A stretch of DNA of 64,000 nt from Metabacillus bambusae (GTDB lineage Bacteria > Bacillota > Bacilli > Bacillales > Bacillaceae): positions 1 through 64,000 of the forward strand of contig NZ_JAGDEL010000026.1 of the NCBI RefSeq assembly GCF_017497975.1. Direction: 5' to 3'. Both the position numbers and the translations under genes were made by a program. This document shows, piece by piece, positions 37,423 to 47,696 of this stretch. The notes beneath the pieces are model-generated. The model did no database searches, was not told the DNA's origin, and saw only the letters and a list, made by a program, of their open reading frames with translations. How positions within the stretch are numbered: position 1 is the first letter of the stretch; each line of letters starts with the position of its first letter.

Positions 37423-38208
37423 ATGAGTCATCGAGCGGATGAAGTGAGGAAAAGAATTGCGAAAAGAAAGCGAGAAAGAGGATTGTCAGAGACAAGTGAA
37501 ACATCAAAGCCAACGTCCTTGTTTTTAAGTGATGAAGAGAGGTATGGTGTGTATTCTCCACCAACATATGAAGGTGGACCGAACAAAGATAATGGCGATC
37601 ATCCACTTTTTCGTACAGAAGTATTCATGTTCAAAGTATTATTTTCAGCAATTATCGTGTTAGTGACAGCGATCGTGTTTAAAAATAGTGCACCTATCTT
37701 TCAAGATGTGAAGTCAACCATTACATATTCACTAGAGGAAGAATTTCAATTTGCTGCTGTTTCTTCCTGGTATCGAGATCGATTTGGGGAACCACTAGCT
37801 CTTTTTGAAACAAAGACAGAGGAAAGCAAGGATTCAGAAGGTGCTACTCAAAGTGCTGAATTTGCTGTCCCGGCTAATGGTAAAGTGCTCGAAACGTTTG
37901 AAGATAACGGCCAAGGTATTATGGTTGAGACTGATCGACCATCTGTAGAAGCGATGAATGAAGGAATTATTATCGAAGCAGGTGAAAAATCAGACACAGG
38001 TCTGACAATTGTTCTCCAGCATGCAGATGGGACAAAATCGTGGTACGGAAATTTAGATAAAATTGATGTGGCCCTTTATGATTTTGTCGAAAAAGGGAAA
38101 GAGCTTGGGAAAACAAAATTAAGTGAAAATCAAAAAGGTACTTATTATTTCGCTATTAAAAAGGGTGATGCTTTTATTGACCCAATCCAGGTGATCCAAT
38201 TTGAATAG
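37423..38208 (+). CDS. spoIVFA: Stage IV sporulation protein FA (inhibitor of SpoIVFB)
   Basis: A mother-cell membrane protein that holds and regulates the SpoIVFB protease at the outer forespore membrane. The 261-residue protein has a basic N-terminus (RKRIAKRKRERG), one membrane helix (VLFSAIIVLVTAIVFKN, about 70-87) and a C-terminal degenerate LytM/M23-like domain (ADGTKSWYGNLDKIDVALYDFVEKGKELG split around residues 205-235) without the full zinc ligands. I prefer the ATG at 37423, nine bases after AAAAGGA; the ATG at 37417 is possible. Its stop overlaps the spoIVFB start. Confidence 0.9.
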   Translation: MSHRADEVRKRIAKRKRERGLSETSETSKPTSLFLSDEERYGVYSPPTYEGGPNKDNGDHPLFRTEVFMFKVLFSAIIVLVTAIVFKNSAPIFQDVKSTITYSLEEEFQFAAVSSWYRDRFGEPLALFETKTEESKDSEGATQSAEFAVPANGKVLETFEDNGQGIMVETDRPSVEAMNEGIIIEAGEKSDTGLTIVLQHADGTKSWYGNLDKIDVALYDFVEKGKELGKTKLSENQKGTYYFAIKKGDAFIDPIQVIQFE

Positions 38209-39067
38209 ATACTTCATACTCTTACAAAAAATCCACATTCATCCATTACTATGGGTAATGATTGGAATAAGTATCATTACCGCTAACTTTAAATCATTAT
38301 TAATGTTAATGCTGATTGTATTTATACATGAAATGGGCCATGCAACAAGTGCTCATTTTTTTTCTTGGAGAATCAAAGCAATCATGCTTCTCCCATTTGG
38401 AGGGGTTGCTGAGGTCGATGAGCATGGGAATCGCTCGTTAAAGCAAGAATTGATTGTCGTGTTATCAGGTCCAATACAGCATATTTGGCTTCAAGGTGCA
38501 GCCTATCTACTACAAGCAACCAATCTTGTAAGCTTGGCAGATTATCAATTGTTCACCTTATATAATGTATCCATCCTACTTTTTAATTTGCTGCCAGTCT
38601 GGCCGCTAGACGGTGGGAAGCTTTTATTTATCCTCTTCTCACATTATTGGCCATATAAAAAAGCGCATTTTTACATGGTAGCGACGTCTATTTTTTTCTT
38701 ATCCATTTATGTTTTAGCTATTTTGGTCTATTCACCGAATCATCTGAACATGTGGTTTATCACAACCTTTCTCATTTACAGTTTATACCATGAGTATAAA
38801 AATCGAATGTATGGTTGCTTGCGATTTTTGATGGAGCGGTATTACGGTAATCAAGATACTATTTATCGGTTAAAGCCGATTGTCGTCGATGAGTCAGAGT
38901 TAATCTATCATGTATTACTTCAATTTCAGAGAGGTTGTAAGCATTTAATCGTTGTAGAGCGAAATGGTGCAAAAGTGTCGGAAATGGATGAAAATGAATT
39001 ACTCCATGCCTATTTTGCTAACAAACTTACTGACTCAAAGGTCGGGGATTTAATGTATGCTTATTGA
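38201..39067 (+). CDS. spoIVFB: Stage IV sporulation protein FB, pro-sigmaK intramembrane protease
   Basis: A site-2-type metalloprotease that cleaves pro-sigmaK. The 288-residue polytopic protein has the zinc motif HEMGH at residues 43-47 and the third ligand in LLPVWPLDGGKLL near residue 135, followed by a C-terminal CBS-like region (about 215-288). It uses a TTG start inside the spoIVFA end, an 8-base overlap, so the two proteins are probably made in step. BofA and BofC (bofC is at 55762) act in the same checkpoint. Confidence 0.93.
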   Translation: MNRYFILLQKIHIHPLLWVMIGISIITANFKSLLMLMLIVFIHEMGHATSAHFFSWRIKAIMLLPFGGVAEVDEHGNRSLKQELIVVLSGPIQHIWLQGAAYLLQATNLVSLADYQLFTLYNVSILLFNLLPVWPLDGGKLLFILFSHYWPYKKAHFYMVATSIFFLSIYVLAILVYSPNHLNMWFITTFLIYSLYHEYKNRMYGCLRFLMERYYGNQDTIYRLKPIVVDESELIYHVLLQFQRGCKHLIVVERNGAKVSEMDENELLHAYFANKLTDSKVGDLMYAY

Positions 39068-39201
39068 ATTTTTTAATCTTCAAGGTTTCAATTTAGTACC
39101 ACTTCTATGATATAGTATACAAAGATATTTTTAGGAATTGAAAGATAAGTCGAACTAGGGCTTAGATCCTTGTTCCTTTTCATAGAAAGAGGAGAAAACA
39201 A

Positions 39202-40656
39202 GTGCGTAAACTGATAATAAACGAAAAAACGAAGGAAGTTCGCTGTGCAGTCTTTGAACATGATCAGTTATGTGAACTACATCAAACCTATTCCTTTGAT
39301 AATGAAATTATCGGAAATATATATATTGGTCGTGTAACAAAAGTTCTACCAGGCATGCAGGCTGCTTTTGTTGATATTGGAATAAATCAAAATGGCTATA
39401 TACACCGTAATGATTTAATTTCGTTTCAACAGAATGAGAATAAAGTCTCTAAACCATCAGTCTCCCATTATGTAACAGAAGGTGAGCAATTGCTCGTTCA
39501 AGTAGTAAAAGAGGGGACAGATCAAAAGGGGCCAAAGCTAACAACTAATATCGAGTTTGGCGGAAAGCTTCTCGTTTACATGCCCTACGGTAATTATGTA
39601 GCTGTATCGAAAAAGCTGTCAGATGAAAAAGAGAGAAGTAGATTGTTACATATTGCTAATGAGCTCCAAGAAGAAAAAGAGGGGCTTCTTTTTCGTACAG
39701 CAAGCATCCATATATCAAAGGAAGAGCTAAGTGAGGAGTATAATAAGCTAAAAAAGCAGTTTCAATCCTTAAAAACAACAAATCGTAAAAAACCTGAATG
39801 TCTATTTGAAGCAAAAAGCTTTGTTGATCGCATTTTGAATGAGTTGGCGATTAAACCTGAAGATACAATTATTAGTGATCAAATAGAGCGGGTTCAGGAT
39901 CTAAAACAGCAATTTCCTACTTCAAAGATTATGTACCATGACCAAAAGGAATCCATTTTTGCTACATATAAAATCGAGCAAGAAATTGAAAAACTCTTAA
40001 AAAGAATTGTTTGGTTAAAGAATGGCTCCTATATCATAATTGAACAAACTGAAGCAATGACGATTATTGACGTAAACACTGGAAAATTTTCTGGGAAATT
40101 ATCTATGCGTGATACAGTGCTAAAGACAAATCAAGTTGCTGCGATAGAAATTGCAAAGCAAATACGCTTAAGAAATGTAAGTGGCATTATTTTAATTGAT
40201 TTTATTGATATGAAGCATAAAGAAGATCAGAAAATGATAGAAGAAACCGTTATTCGTGAGATGAGGAAAGATCGTGTTCAACATAAGGTTATAGGTTTTA
40301 CAGAACTTAATATTTTGCAAATGACGAGAAAAAAAGTACGTCAACCGATTGAAGCAAGTCTAACAGACCGCTGTCCTACTTGTAATGGAACAGGGCGAAT
40401 TCCGTCTGCTGAGGCGATAGCATATCAGCTAGAAAGAGAGCTTTGGGAGCATCAATTTATGGATGAAGAAGCGATTTGGATCGAAGCAACAGCTGATGTG
40501 ATCGAATTATTAAACGGAGAAAACGGGGAGCATCTTAAACAGCTTGAAGAAGCTTTAAAATACAAAGTAATCTGTTCAGAATATCTTAATTCTACTCCTA
40601 GCTACTTTATAAGGCATTTCGGTAAAGTGAAAACGATTATGGAAAGACTTAAATGA
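39202..40656 (+). CDS. rng: Ribonuclease G/E family endoribonuclease
   Basis: A 484-residue member of the RNase E/G family, which cuts single-stranded AU-rich RNA. It has an S1 domain (about 37-125; GNIYIGRVTKVLPGMQAAFVD split by a loop), the catalytic metal site (IIDVNTGKFSG near 290 and LIDFIDMKH near 333), and the zinc-link CPTCNGTGRI near 392. The C-terminal scaffold of RNase E is missing, as in RNase G. GTG start after AGAGGAG. B. subtilis lacks this family and relies on RNase Y, while many other Bacillaceae keep rng before rplU. Confidence 0.95.
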   Translation: MRKLIINEKTKEVRCAVFEHDQLCELHQTYSFDNEIIGNIYIGRVTKVLPGMQAAFVDIGINQNGYIHRNDLISFQQNENKVSKPSVSHYVTEGEQLLVQVVKEGTDQKGPKLTTNIEFGGKLLVYMPYGNYVAVSKKLSDEKERSRLLHIANELQEEKEGLLFRTASIHISKEELSEEYNKLKKQFQSLKTTNRKKPECLFEAKSFVDRILNELAIKPEDTIISDQIERVQDLKQQFPTSKIMYHDQKESIFATYKIEQEIEKLLKRIVWLKNGSYIIIEQTEAMTIIDVNTGKFSGKLSMRDTVLKTNQVAAIEIAKQIRLRNVSGIILIDFIDMKHKEDQKMIEETVIREMRKDRVQHKVIGFTELNILQMTRKKVRQPIEASLTDRCPTCNGTGRIPSAEAIAYQLERELWEHQFMDEEAIWIEATADVIELLNGENGEHLKQLEEALKYKVICSEYLNSTPSYFIRHFGKVKTIMERLK

Positions 40657-40658
40657 AT

Positions 40659-40840
40659 GGCCCTGGTAAAGCTCACTGTTGATTTTGGCACTTTGTTGAT
40701 TGGAACGGATATGTGAGACTCCTGCGGGAGTGCGAGTTCAAGGGAGACTCACACAGGTGCAAAGCACCGAGGAGGCTCCCGGACCGCCCGCGGAAAGCGA
40801 ATGCCTGCAGCGGAAATCAATAACCAAGTTTAACAGCGCC
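40659..40840 (+). repeat. Interspersed repeat, family 2, copy D
   Basis: About 182 bases beginning GGTAAAGCTCACTGTTGATT and ending CAAGTTTAACAG. The GC-rich centre has GACTCCTGCGGGAG, AGGTGCAAAGCACCGAGGAG and GGACCGCCCGCGGAAAGCGA. Close to the copy at 44144. It begins within a few bases of the rng stop and lies just upstream of the rplU promoter. Confidence 0.8.
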
Positions 40841-40858
40841 AAATGAATAAAATAATTG

Positions 40859-40887
40859 TTGCATATTTCATGGGTATTTGATATTAT
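40859..40887 (+). promoter_or_regulatory. SigmaA promoter of the rplU operon
   Basis: TTGCAT (40859-40864) and TATTAT (40882-40887), 17 bases apart, directly before the L21 leader. Confidence 0.6.
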
Positions 40888-40894
40888 GTTTAAT

Positions 40895-40990
40895 GTTATG
40901 GTTTGTAGCGCACCCGTGCTACAACCGCTCAGAATGAGGTTAAAGCAATGTTTGATAACATTCACCTTATTTTGGCGAGTCTGAGTTTAT
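40895..40990 (+). promoter_or_regulatory. Ribosomal protein L21 leader RNA
   Basis: A structured 5' untranslated region of the rplU-prp-rpmA mRNA. A first hairpin TTGTAGC / GCTACAA (40903-40923) and pairing of CTCAGA (about 40929) with TCTGAG (40980-40985) bracket the region up to the ribosome-binding site AGGAGGTG. L21 leaders of this kind are known in Bacillus and are thought to mediate autogenous control. The call rests on position and visible pairing, not on a model search. Confidence 0.65.
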
Positions 40991-41003
40991 AGGAGGTGCA
41001 AGG

Positions 41004-41312
41004 ATGTACGCTATTATTGAAACTGGTGGAAAACAAATTAAAGTTGAAGAAGGTCAAGTTATCTACGTTGAGAAGCTTGGTACTGATCAAGGTGAAACTG
41101 TTACGTTTGACAAAGTTTTATTTGTAGGTGGAGACAATGTTAAAGTTGGTAGCCCAACTGTTGACGGAGCGACTGTAACTGGTAAGATCGAAAAACACGG
41201 TCGTCAAAAGAAAATCACTGTCTTCAAATATAAAGCTAAGAAAAACTATCGTAAAAAACAAGGTCACCGTCAGCCATACACTAAAGTTGTGATTGACAAA
41301 ATCAACGCGTAA
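41004..41312 (+). CDS. rplU: 50S ribosomal protein L21
   Basis: A primary 23S rRNA-binding protein of the large subunit. The 102-residue protein is recognised by [18 protein letters not shown], the loop [15 protein letters not shown] and the basic tail [28 protein letters not shown] precedes the ATG. First gene of the L21-Prp-L27 operon. Confidence 0.98.
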   Translation: MYAIIETGGKQIKVEEGQVIYVEKLGTDQGETVTFDKVLFVGGDNVKVGSPTVDGATVTGKIEKHGRQKKITVFKYKAKKNYRKKQGHRQPYTKVVIDKINA

Positions 41313-41323
41313 GGCTATTTGAA

Positions 41324-41966
<643 letters not shown>

Positions 41967-41975
41967 GTTCATGTG

Positions 41976-42010
41976 AAAACTCTAACCTAACTTAGGTTAG
42001 AGTTTTTTTA
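41976..42010 (+). terminator. Terminator after rpmA
   Basis: ACTCTAACCTAA / TTAGGTTAGAGT hairpin followed by seven T. Confidence 0.9.
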
Positions 42011-42140
42011 TTGGAATAAAATCAGTATTCTATGAATAGCTCTTATGTTCCAACACAATGTTTGTTATAATTCTTATTACAGCCTAAAGAATTGCTCCTT
42101 TATGAAAATTATTTTTTTAGTTGAAATAGGAGAAAATAGT

Positions 42141-42692
42141 ATGAAAAATAAATCGAAAAAATGGGATACTGTTGATATATTAAGTCATTCACGACATGAT
42201 TGGATGAATAAATTACAATTGATTAAAGGTAATCTTTCTTTGCAAAAATATGATCGTGTACATGATTTCATTGAGGAAGTAATCATAGAAGCGCAACAGG
42301 AATCTAAACTTTGTAATTTAAAAATGCCCTCGTTTGCTAGTTATCTTATGACATTTAATTGGAGTAACCACCATTTTGTACTTGAATACGAAATTTTAGG
42401 AAATGTGTTGTCTTTAGAACCATATGATGATTCAGTGACCCAATGGAGTAAGAGCTTTTTGGATCAACTAGATAAAGCAGTTGATTTTGCAAGTGAAAAT
42501 CATTTAAGTATTACAATTGATATAGGTTCAGAAGCTGAAGGAGTTCGTTTCTTTTTTGACTTTAATGGCATAATAAAGAATACAGAACAATTAAAAGAGT
42601 GGTTAAAAGCTGTTAATCATTCTCAATTGATTGTAAATGAATTTCATGTTAATACATATGAATTAACAACTGTTATTTCACTTGGGATTTAG
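42141..42692 (+). CDS. spo0B: Sporulation initiation phosphotransferase Spo0B
   Basis: Passes phosphate from Spo0F to Spo0A in the sporulation phosphorelay. The 183-residue protein has the phospho-acceptor histidine in SRHDWMNKLQLIKGNLSL (about residue 19) in a helical hairpin, followed by a degenerate kinase-like ATPase fold. I use the ATG at 42141, eight bases after AGGAG; the longer upstream frame has no ribosome-binding site. It precedes obg by 15 bases, as in B. subtilis. Confidence 0.93.
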   Translation: MKNKSKKWDTVDILSHSRHDWMNKLQLIKGNLSLQKYDRVHDFIEEVIIEAQQESKLCNLKMPSFASYLMTFNWSNHHFVLEYEILGNVLSLEPYDDSVTQWSKSFLDQLDKAVDFASENHLSITIDIGSEAEGVRFFFDFNGIIKNTEQLKEWLKAVNHSQLIVNEFHVNTYELTTVISLGI

Positions 42693-43991
<1,299 letters not shown>

Positions 43992-44031
43992 AATCTGCAT
44001 TCAGTTTGGGTGCTAATTAATAGTAAGTTGT

Positions 44032-44057
44032 GAGAGCTGATCATGAGCTCTCTTTTT
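44032..44057 (+). terminator. Terminator after obg
   Basis: GAGAGCT / AGCTCTC hairpin with six T. Confidence 0.85.
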
Positions 44058-44143
44058 TATAGGATTCATTTTAGGTCGAAATTGTTTTCGTAACCATTAT
44101 TTAGATGACGGCTTTTAATTTTTTTTGTAATGCTATATAAAAA

Positions 44144-44325
44144 TGGTACTGTTAAAGATCACTGTTGATTTTAACACTTTGTTGATTGGAATGGATACAT
44201 GAAGACTCCTGCGGGTGTGCGAGTCCAAGGGAGACCCCGCAGGTGCAAAGCACCGAGGAGGATCCCGGACCGTCCACGGAAAGCGAATGACTGTAGCGGA
44301 AATCAATAACCATGTTTAACAAAGC
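44144..44325 (+). repeat. Interspersed repeat, family 2, copy E
   Basis: About 182 bases, from GTACTGTTAAAGATCACTG to CATGTTTAACAAAGC, with the same GC-rich centre as copy D (GACTCCTGCGGG, AGGTGCAAAGCACCGAGGAG). It occupies most of the 420-base gap between obg and pheB; the remainder holds the obg terminator and the pheB ribosome-binding site. Confidence 0.8.
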
Positions 44326-44411
44326 TTTAAAAATAAATAAAGAAAAAGGAAGAAATTTAGCTAATATTGTGATAAATTATCTACATTAAGAAAAAAGATG
44401 GGAGGGAGTAA

Positions 44412-44855
44412 ATGAAAGACGAAACATTTTTTTTAGTTCGAGAAGATATTTTGCCTGAAGCAATGAAAAAAACACTTGAAGTAAAGAAGCTAATTGAAAG
44501 AGGAAAAGTTGATTCTGTTGCTGAAGCTGTTCAACGTGTCGATATGAGCCGGAGTGCTTTTTATAAATATCGTGATGCCGTGTTTCCGTTTCATACAATG
44601 GTGAAAGAAAAGTTAATCACTCTTTTTTTTCATCTTGAAGATCGTAGTGGAACTTTATCTCAATTGTTATCAGTAGTGGCAACAGCTGGATGTAACGTTT
44701 TAACCATCCACCAAACCATTCCAATCCAAGGCCGTGCAAATGTAACACTATCGCTTAATACGAATGGAATGACAGAGGATATAAACCGATTAATGACCAA
44801 GCTTCGCAGATTGGAATTTGTCGATAAGGTAGAGATATTAGGTCAAGGGGCATAA
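44412..44855 (+). CDS. pheB: ACT domain protein PheB
   Basis: A 147-residue ACT-domain protein of the PheB/UPF0735 group, encoded before pheA in Bacilli. The N-terminal part ([20 protein letters not shown] and [18 protein letters not shown]) is helix-turn-helix-like, and the ACT domain follows at about 70-145 ([30 protein letters not shown] split). It may bind an aromatic amino acid and control the pathway, but the function is not firmly known. GGGAGGG precedes the ATG. Confidence 0.92.
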   Translation: MKDETFFLVREDILPEAMKKTLEVKKLIERGKVDSVAEAVQRVDMSRSAFYKYRDAVFPFHTMVKEKLITLFFHLEDRSGTLSQLLSVVATAGCNVLTIHQTIPIQGRANVTLSLNTNGMTEDINRLMTKLRRLEFVDKVEILGQGA

Positions 44856-44869
44856 GGAGTTGAAGTTAG

Positions 44870-45754
44870 TTGTCAAAAAGGATAGGATTTTTAGGACCGA
44901 GAGCAACATTTACCCATTTTGCTGTTCAATCTTTTTTTGGGGATGAAGTCGAACAGGTACCATATACCACGATTCCACAATGTATTGATGCAGTTGCAGA
45001 TGGTGAGATTGATTTTGCTGTCGTACCTACCGAAAATGCATTAGAAGGCTCGGTTAATTTAACATTTGATTATTTAATACATGAACAACCATTATACATA
45101 GTTGGTGAGATTGTTTCGCCGATTGAACAGCATTTTATGGTACACCCTTCAAGAAAAAATGATTGGGAAAATGTTACTCGCATTTATTCTCATTCACATG
45201 CGATTGCACAATGTCATAAGTTTTTGCATCAAACGTTTAAAGGTATTACGTATGATTATGCAACATCAACTGGAGCTGCAGCAAGTTATGTTAGTAAACA
45301 TCCTGAAGAGTCAGTGGCAGCAATTGCGAACAATCTAGCTGCAAAGGAATATGGGTTAGAAATTGTCAAAGCGAATATTCATGATTACCATTACAATCAT
45401 ACTAGATTTGCAATATTACATCCTTCAAATAAGGCAGAATATGATAGCCCATACCTTACTCCTGATAAAGAAAAAACAACGTTAATGGTCACACTGCCAT
45501 CAGATCAATCTGGGGCTTTACATCAAGTGCTATCTGCCTTTACTTGGCGAAAGCTTAATCTCTCGAAAATCGAATCAAGACCGATGAAAACAGGGTTAGG
45601 TAACTATTTCTTTATTATTGATATTGATATGATAGTTGACGAGATTTTAATACCTGGGGCGATAGCTGAGCTCGAGGCCTTAGGCTGCAGTGTTAAATTG
45701 CTTGGTTCTTATGAAGCATATTCAATTAACCAGCATATTGAAAAAGAAGTTTGA
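44870..45754 (+). CDS. pheA: Prephenate dehydratase
   Basis: Converts prephenate to phenylpyruvate in phenylalanine synthesis. The 294-residue monofunctional enzyme has GFLGPRATFTHFA at the start, the signature VVPTENALEGSVN near residue 55, the catalytic TRFAIL segment (HYNHTRFAIL, near 182), and a C-terminal ACT domain with the ESRPMKTGLGNYFFIID phenylalanine-binding region for feedback inhibition. It uses a TTG start after AAGGAGTTG. It follows pheB by 14 bases. Confidence 0.96.
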   Translation: MSKRIGFLGPRATFTHFAVQSFFGDEVEQVPYTTIPQCIDAVADGEIDFAVVPTENALEGSVNLTFDYLIHEQPLYIVGEIVSPIEQHFMVHPSRKNDWENVTRIYSHSHAIAQCHKFLHQTFKGITYDYATSTGAAASYVSKHPEESVAAIANNLAAKEYGLEIVKANIHDYHYNHTRFAILHPSNKAEYDSPYLTPDKEKTTLMVTLPSDQSGALHQVLSAFTWRKLNLSKIESRPMKTGLGNYFFIIDIDMIVDEILIPGAIAELEALGCSVKLLGSYEAYSINQHIEKEV

Positions 45755-45758
45755 TTTA

Positions 45759-45797
45759 AAAACAGGTGACTTGGGTAGTGTGTCACCTGTTTTCTTT
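45759..45797 (+). terminator. Terminator after pheA
   Basis: AAAACAGGTGAC / GTCACCTGTTTT hairpin, then CTTTT. Confidence 0.85.
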
Positions 45798-45866
45798 TAC
45801 CTAATCTTAATGGCAGTAATCCTCAAAGCAAGAAGAGAAGTTTGGGGAAACTGTCTGTTAAGATCG

Positions 45867-46406
45867 CTATTCCTTTACTAAAAATCCTTCTTCATCAAGT
45901 GCTTTACAAGCAAGATCTATTTTATCTAGAGAATCAGCTTGTAAAGTATGCAAATGTAGACCACCAGTTAACTGTGATAAATATGAGGCATTATAACGAT
46001 TTATTTTTTTTATAAATTCGTTCACATCATTACGATTTCCTACCATGATTGAAGCAGTTAATTCTCCATATACTTGATGCTCAACAATGACATCCTTAAC
46101 AAATACCCCATGGTCAACAAGTATAGATAATTCTTCTTTTGTTTGTTCAGGAGCATGCTTACAAGCGATAATCCGTTCGACTAATTTATTTTGATCATGC
46201 TGATTGTTTAAAAATACATAACCTTGGCTTGTAGCCATTATTGGATAATTTTTAGCTTTTAACAGTGATACGTCTTGGACGATGACCTGTCTACTCACAT
46301 TTGTTGTGCTTGCCAGCTCTCCACCTGTAATCGGCTTGTCTGCTTTAGATAGAATATCTAACAAGAGATTTCGTCTCTCTTCTCCTAATATTTTTTCAGT
46401 CTTCAC
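45867..46406 (-). CDS. niaR: NiaR (YrxA) niacin-responsive repressor of NAD synthesis
   Basis: A transcription repressor that senses nicotinate and controls nad and niacin-uptake genes. The 179-residue protein has an N-terminal winged helix-turn-helix (GGELASTTNVSRQVIVQDVSLL) and a C-terminal 3H domain named for three histidines, seen here in ILVDHGVFVKDVIVEHQVYG and GGLHLHTLQ. The GTG at 46406 is nine bases after AAAGGA; the ATG at 46415 abuts that site and is less likely. It lies downstream of nifS on the same strand, and both diverge from nadBCA across a candidate operator. Confidence 0.9.
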   Translation of the reverse strand: MKTEKILGEERRNLLLDILSKADKPITGGELASTTNVSRQVIVQDVSLLKAKNYPIMATSQGYVFLNNQHDQNKLVERIIACKHAPEQTKEELSILVDHGVFVKDVIVEHQVYGELTASIMVGNRNDVNEFIKKINRYNASYLSQLTGGLHLHTLQADSLDKIDLACKALDEEGFLVKE

Positions 46407-46442
46407 CGATACCATTCCTTTCGATCTTGCTAATTTGTGTTT

Positions 46443-47573
46443 TCAAAAGTTTTCAATGATGTTAATAAGTTGCTTTGCAAATGACTGGACTTCCTCACTC
46501 GATGTTTGAGTACCTAATGATATTCTAATATATTGCTTTGCTTTTTGCTCATCATAACCTAAAGCTAGGATCGAACGAGAAGGTGCTTGCATTCCAACTT
46601 GGCAAGCACTCCCTGTTGAAATTGCAAAACCGAATCGATTACATTCTAACATCATATACTGACCTTCAATCCCATCTACAAGCAATGAAAGAATGTTTGG
46701 GAGGGTGTTTTCGTTATTTTCATTTAATAGCGTTATTCTGTCCTTGCAAGGCTTTAGTAAATCAATAAATTCTTTTCTAAGTTTTAGATAATGTTCAATG
46801 TTCGTATGCATGCTCGCTGAAATATCTTTTGCGGCAGTAGCAAACGCAGCTGCTCCTGGGACATCAACTGTACCAGGCCGAAAACCTGACTCATGGGTTG
46901 TCCCTGGGATAACAGGCTGCCAAAAAACTGATGGATTGATATAGGCAGCTCCAATTCCCTTAGGTCCATAAATTTTATGGCTAGAAATTGAAATGGCATC
47001 AACATGAATTTCCTCTACATTTATTGGAAGCTTCCCAAAGGTTTGAACACAGTCACTGTGGAATAAAACACCTCGATTTTTTAATAATCGTCCAATTTCC
47101 TTGATAGGCTGAACAACTCCAATTTCGGAATTTCCGTGCTGAACTGAGACTAGTCCAGTATTAGGTTGTAACAGGCTAGTAACATCATCAATAGAAATAA
47201 AGCCTTGTTCATTTGGCTTTAAAAAACTAACCTCATAACCTCTAATTTGTAGACTTTTAAAAAATGTATAAAGTGACGAATGCTCAATTTGTGTTGTGAT
47301 AATATGGTTTTTTTTAAGGTCAACACCATTTAACAACGACTGAACGGCCAAAATGTTTGCTTCACTACCACCACTAGTAAAATAAAGACCTTTTTCATTA
47401 CCACCAATCATATCTGTAATTAGCTTCCTGGAAGCCTGTAAAGTCCTTGCTGCCATTCCGCCAATATCATGTAAACTACTACTATTTCCAAATGCGTTTT
47501 TAGCAGCCTTCATATATATAGTTAGGGCATTATCACTCATGGGTGTTGTTGCTGCGTAATCTAGATAGATCAA
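46443..47573 (-). CDS. nifS: Cysteine desulfurase NifS (NAD-synthesis associated)
   Basis: A PLP-dependent enzyme taking sulfur from cysteine; next to nad genes it probably serves to build the [4Fe-4S] cluster of NadA. The 376-residue protein begins IYLDYAATTPMS, has the PLP lysine in SISSHKIYGPKGIGA, the histidine in VQHGNSEIG, and the active-site cysteine loop STGSACQVGMQAPS near the end. The TTG at 47573, six bases after AGAGGTG, is the best start and matches the usual family N-terminus. It is transcribed with niaR. Confidence 0.93.
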   Translation of the reverse strand: MIYLDYAATTPMSDNALTIYMKAAKNAFGNSSSLHDIGGMAARTLQASRKLITDMIGGNEKGLYFTSGGSEANILAVQSLLNGVDLKKNHIITTQIEHSSLYTFFKSLQIRGYEVSFLKPNEQGFISIDDVTSLLQPNTGLVSVQHGNSEIGVVQPIKEIGRLLKNRGVLFHSDCVQTFGKLPINVEEIHVDAISISSHKIYGPKGIGAAYINPSVFWQPVIPGTTHESGFRPGTVDVPGAAAFATAAKDISASMHTNIEHYLKLRKEFIDLLKPCKDRITLLNENNENTLPNILSLLVDGIEGQYMMLECNRFGFAISTGSACQVGMQAPSRSILALGYDEQKAKQYIRISLGTQTSSEEVQSFAKQLINIIENF

Positions 47574-47625
47574 TGATTTCACCTCTAGTTTTCTCAAAAT
47601 CTATGAGATTGTTAGTAAAAAACTC

Positions 47626-47673
47626 TTGTCATTATTTTAAATGTATGTAAATATAGGTGTCAAGACAGGTGTA
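47626..47673. promoter_or_regulatory. Divergent nifS/nadB promoters with candidate NiaR operator
   Basis: Towards nifS (minus strand): TTGACA (47658-47663) and TAAAAT (47634-47639), 18 bases apart, a strong sigmaA promoter. Towards nadB: TTGTCA (47626-47631) and TAAATA (47648-47653), 16 bases apart. The element TAGGTGTCAAGACAGGTGTA at 47654-47673 has the palindromic core TGTCAAGACA and resembles NiaR operators. It covers the nifS -35 and the nadB start region, so one bound repressor could shut both units. Confidence 0.65.
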
Positions 47674-47696
47674 AATTTACAGGAGGGTACTATGTT

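Noticed and set aside
40879-40990. A small coding sequence upstream of rplU
   Set aside because: The stretch is better explained by the L21 leader hairpins and has no open frame with a ribosome-binding site.
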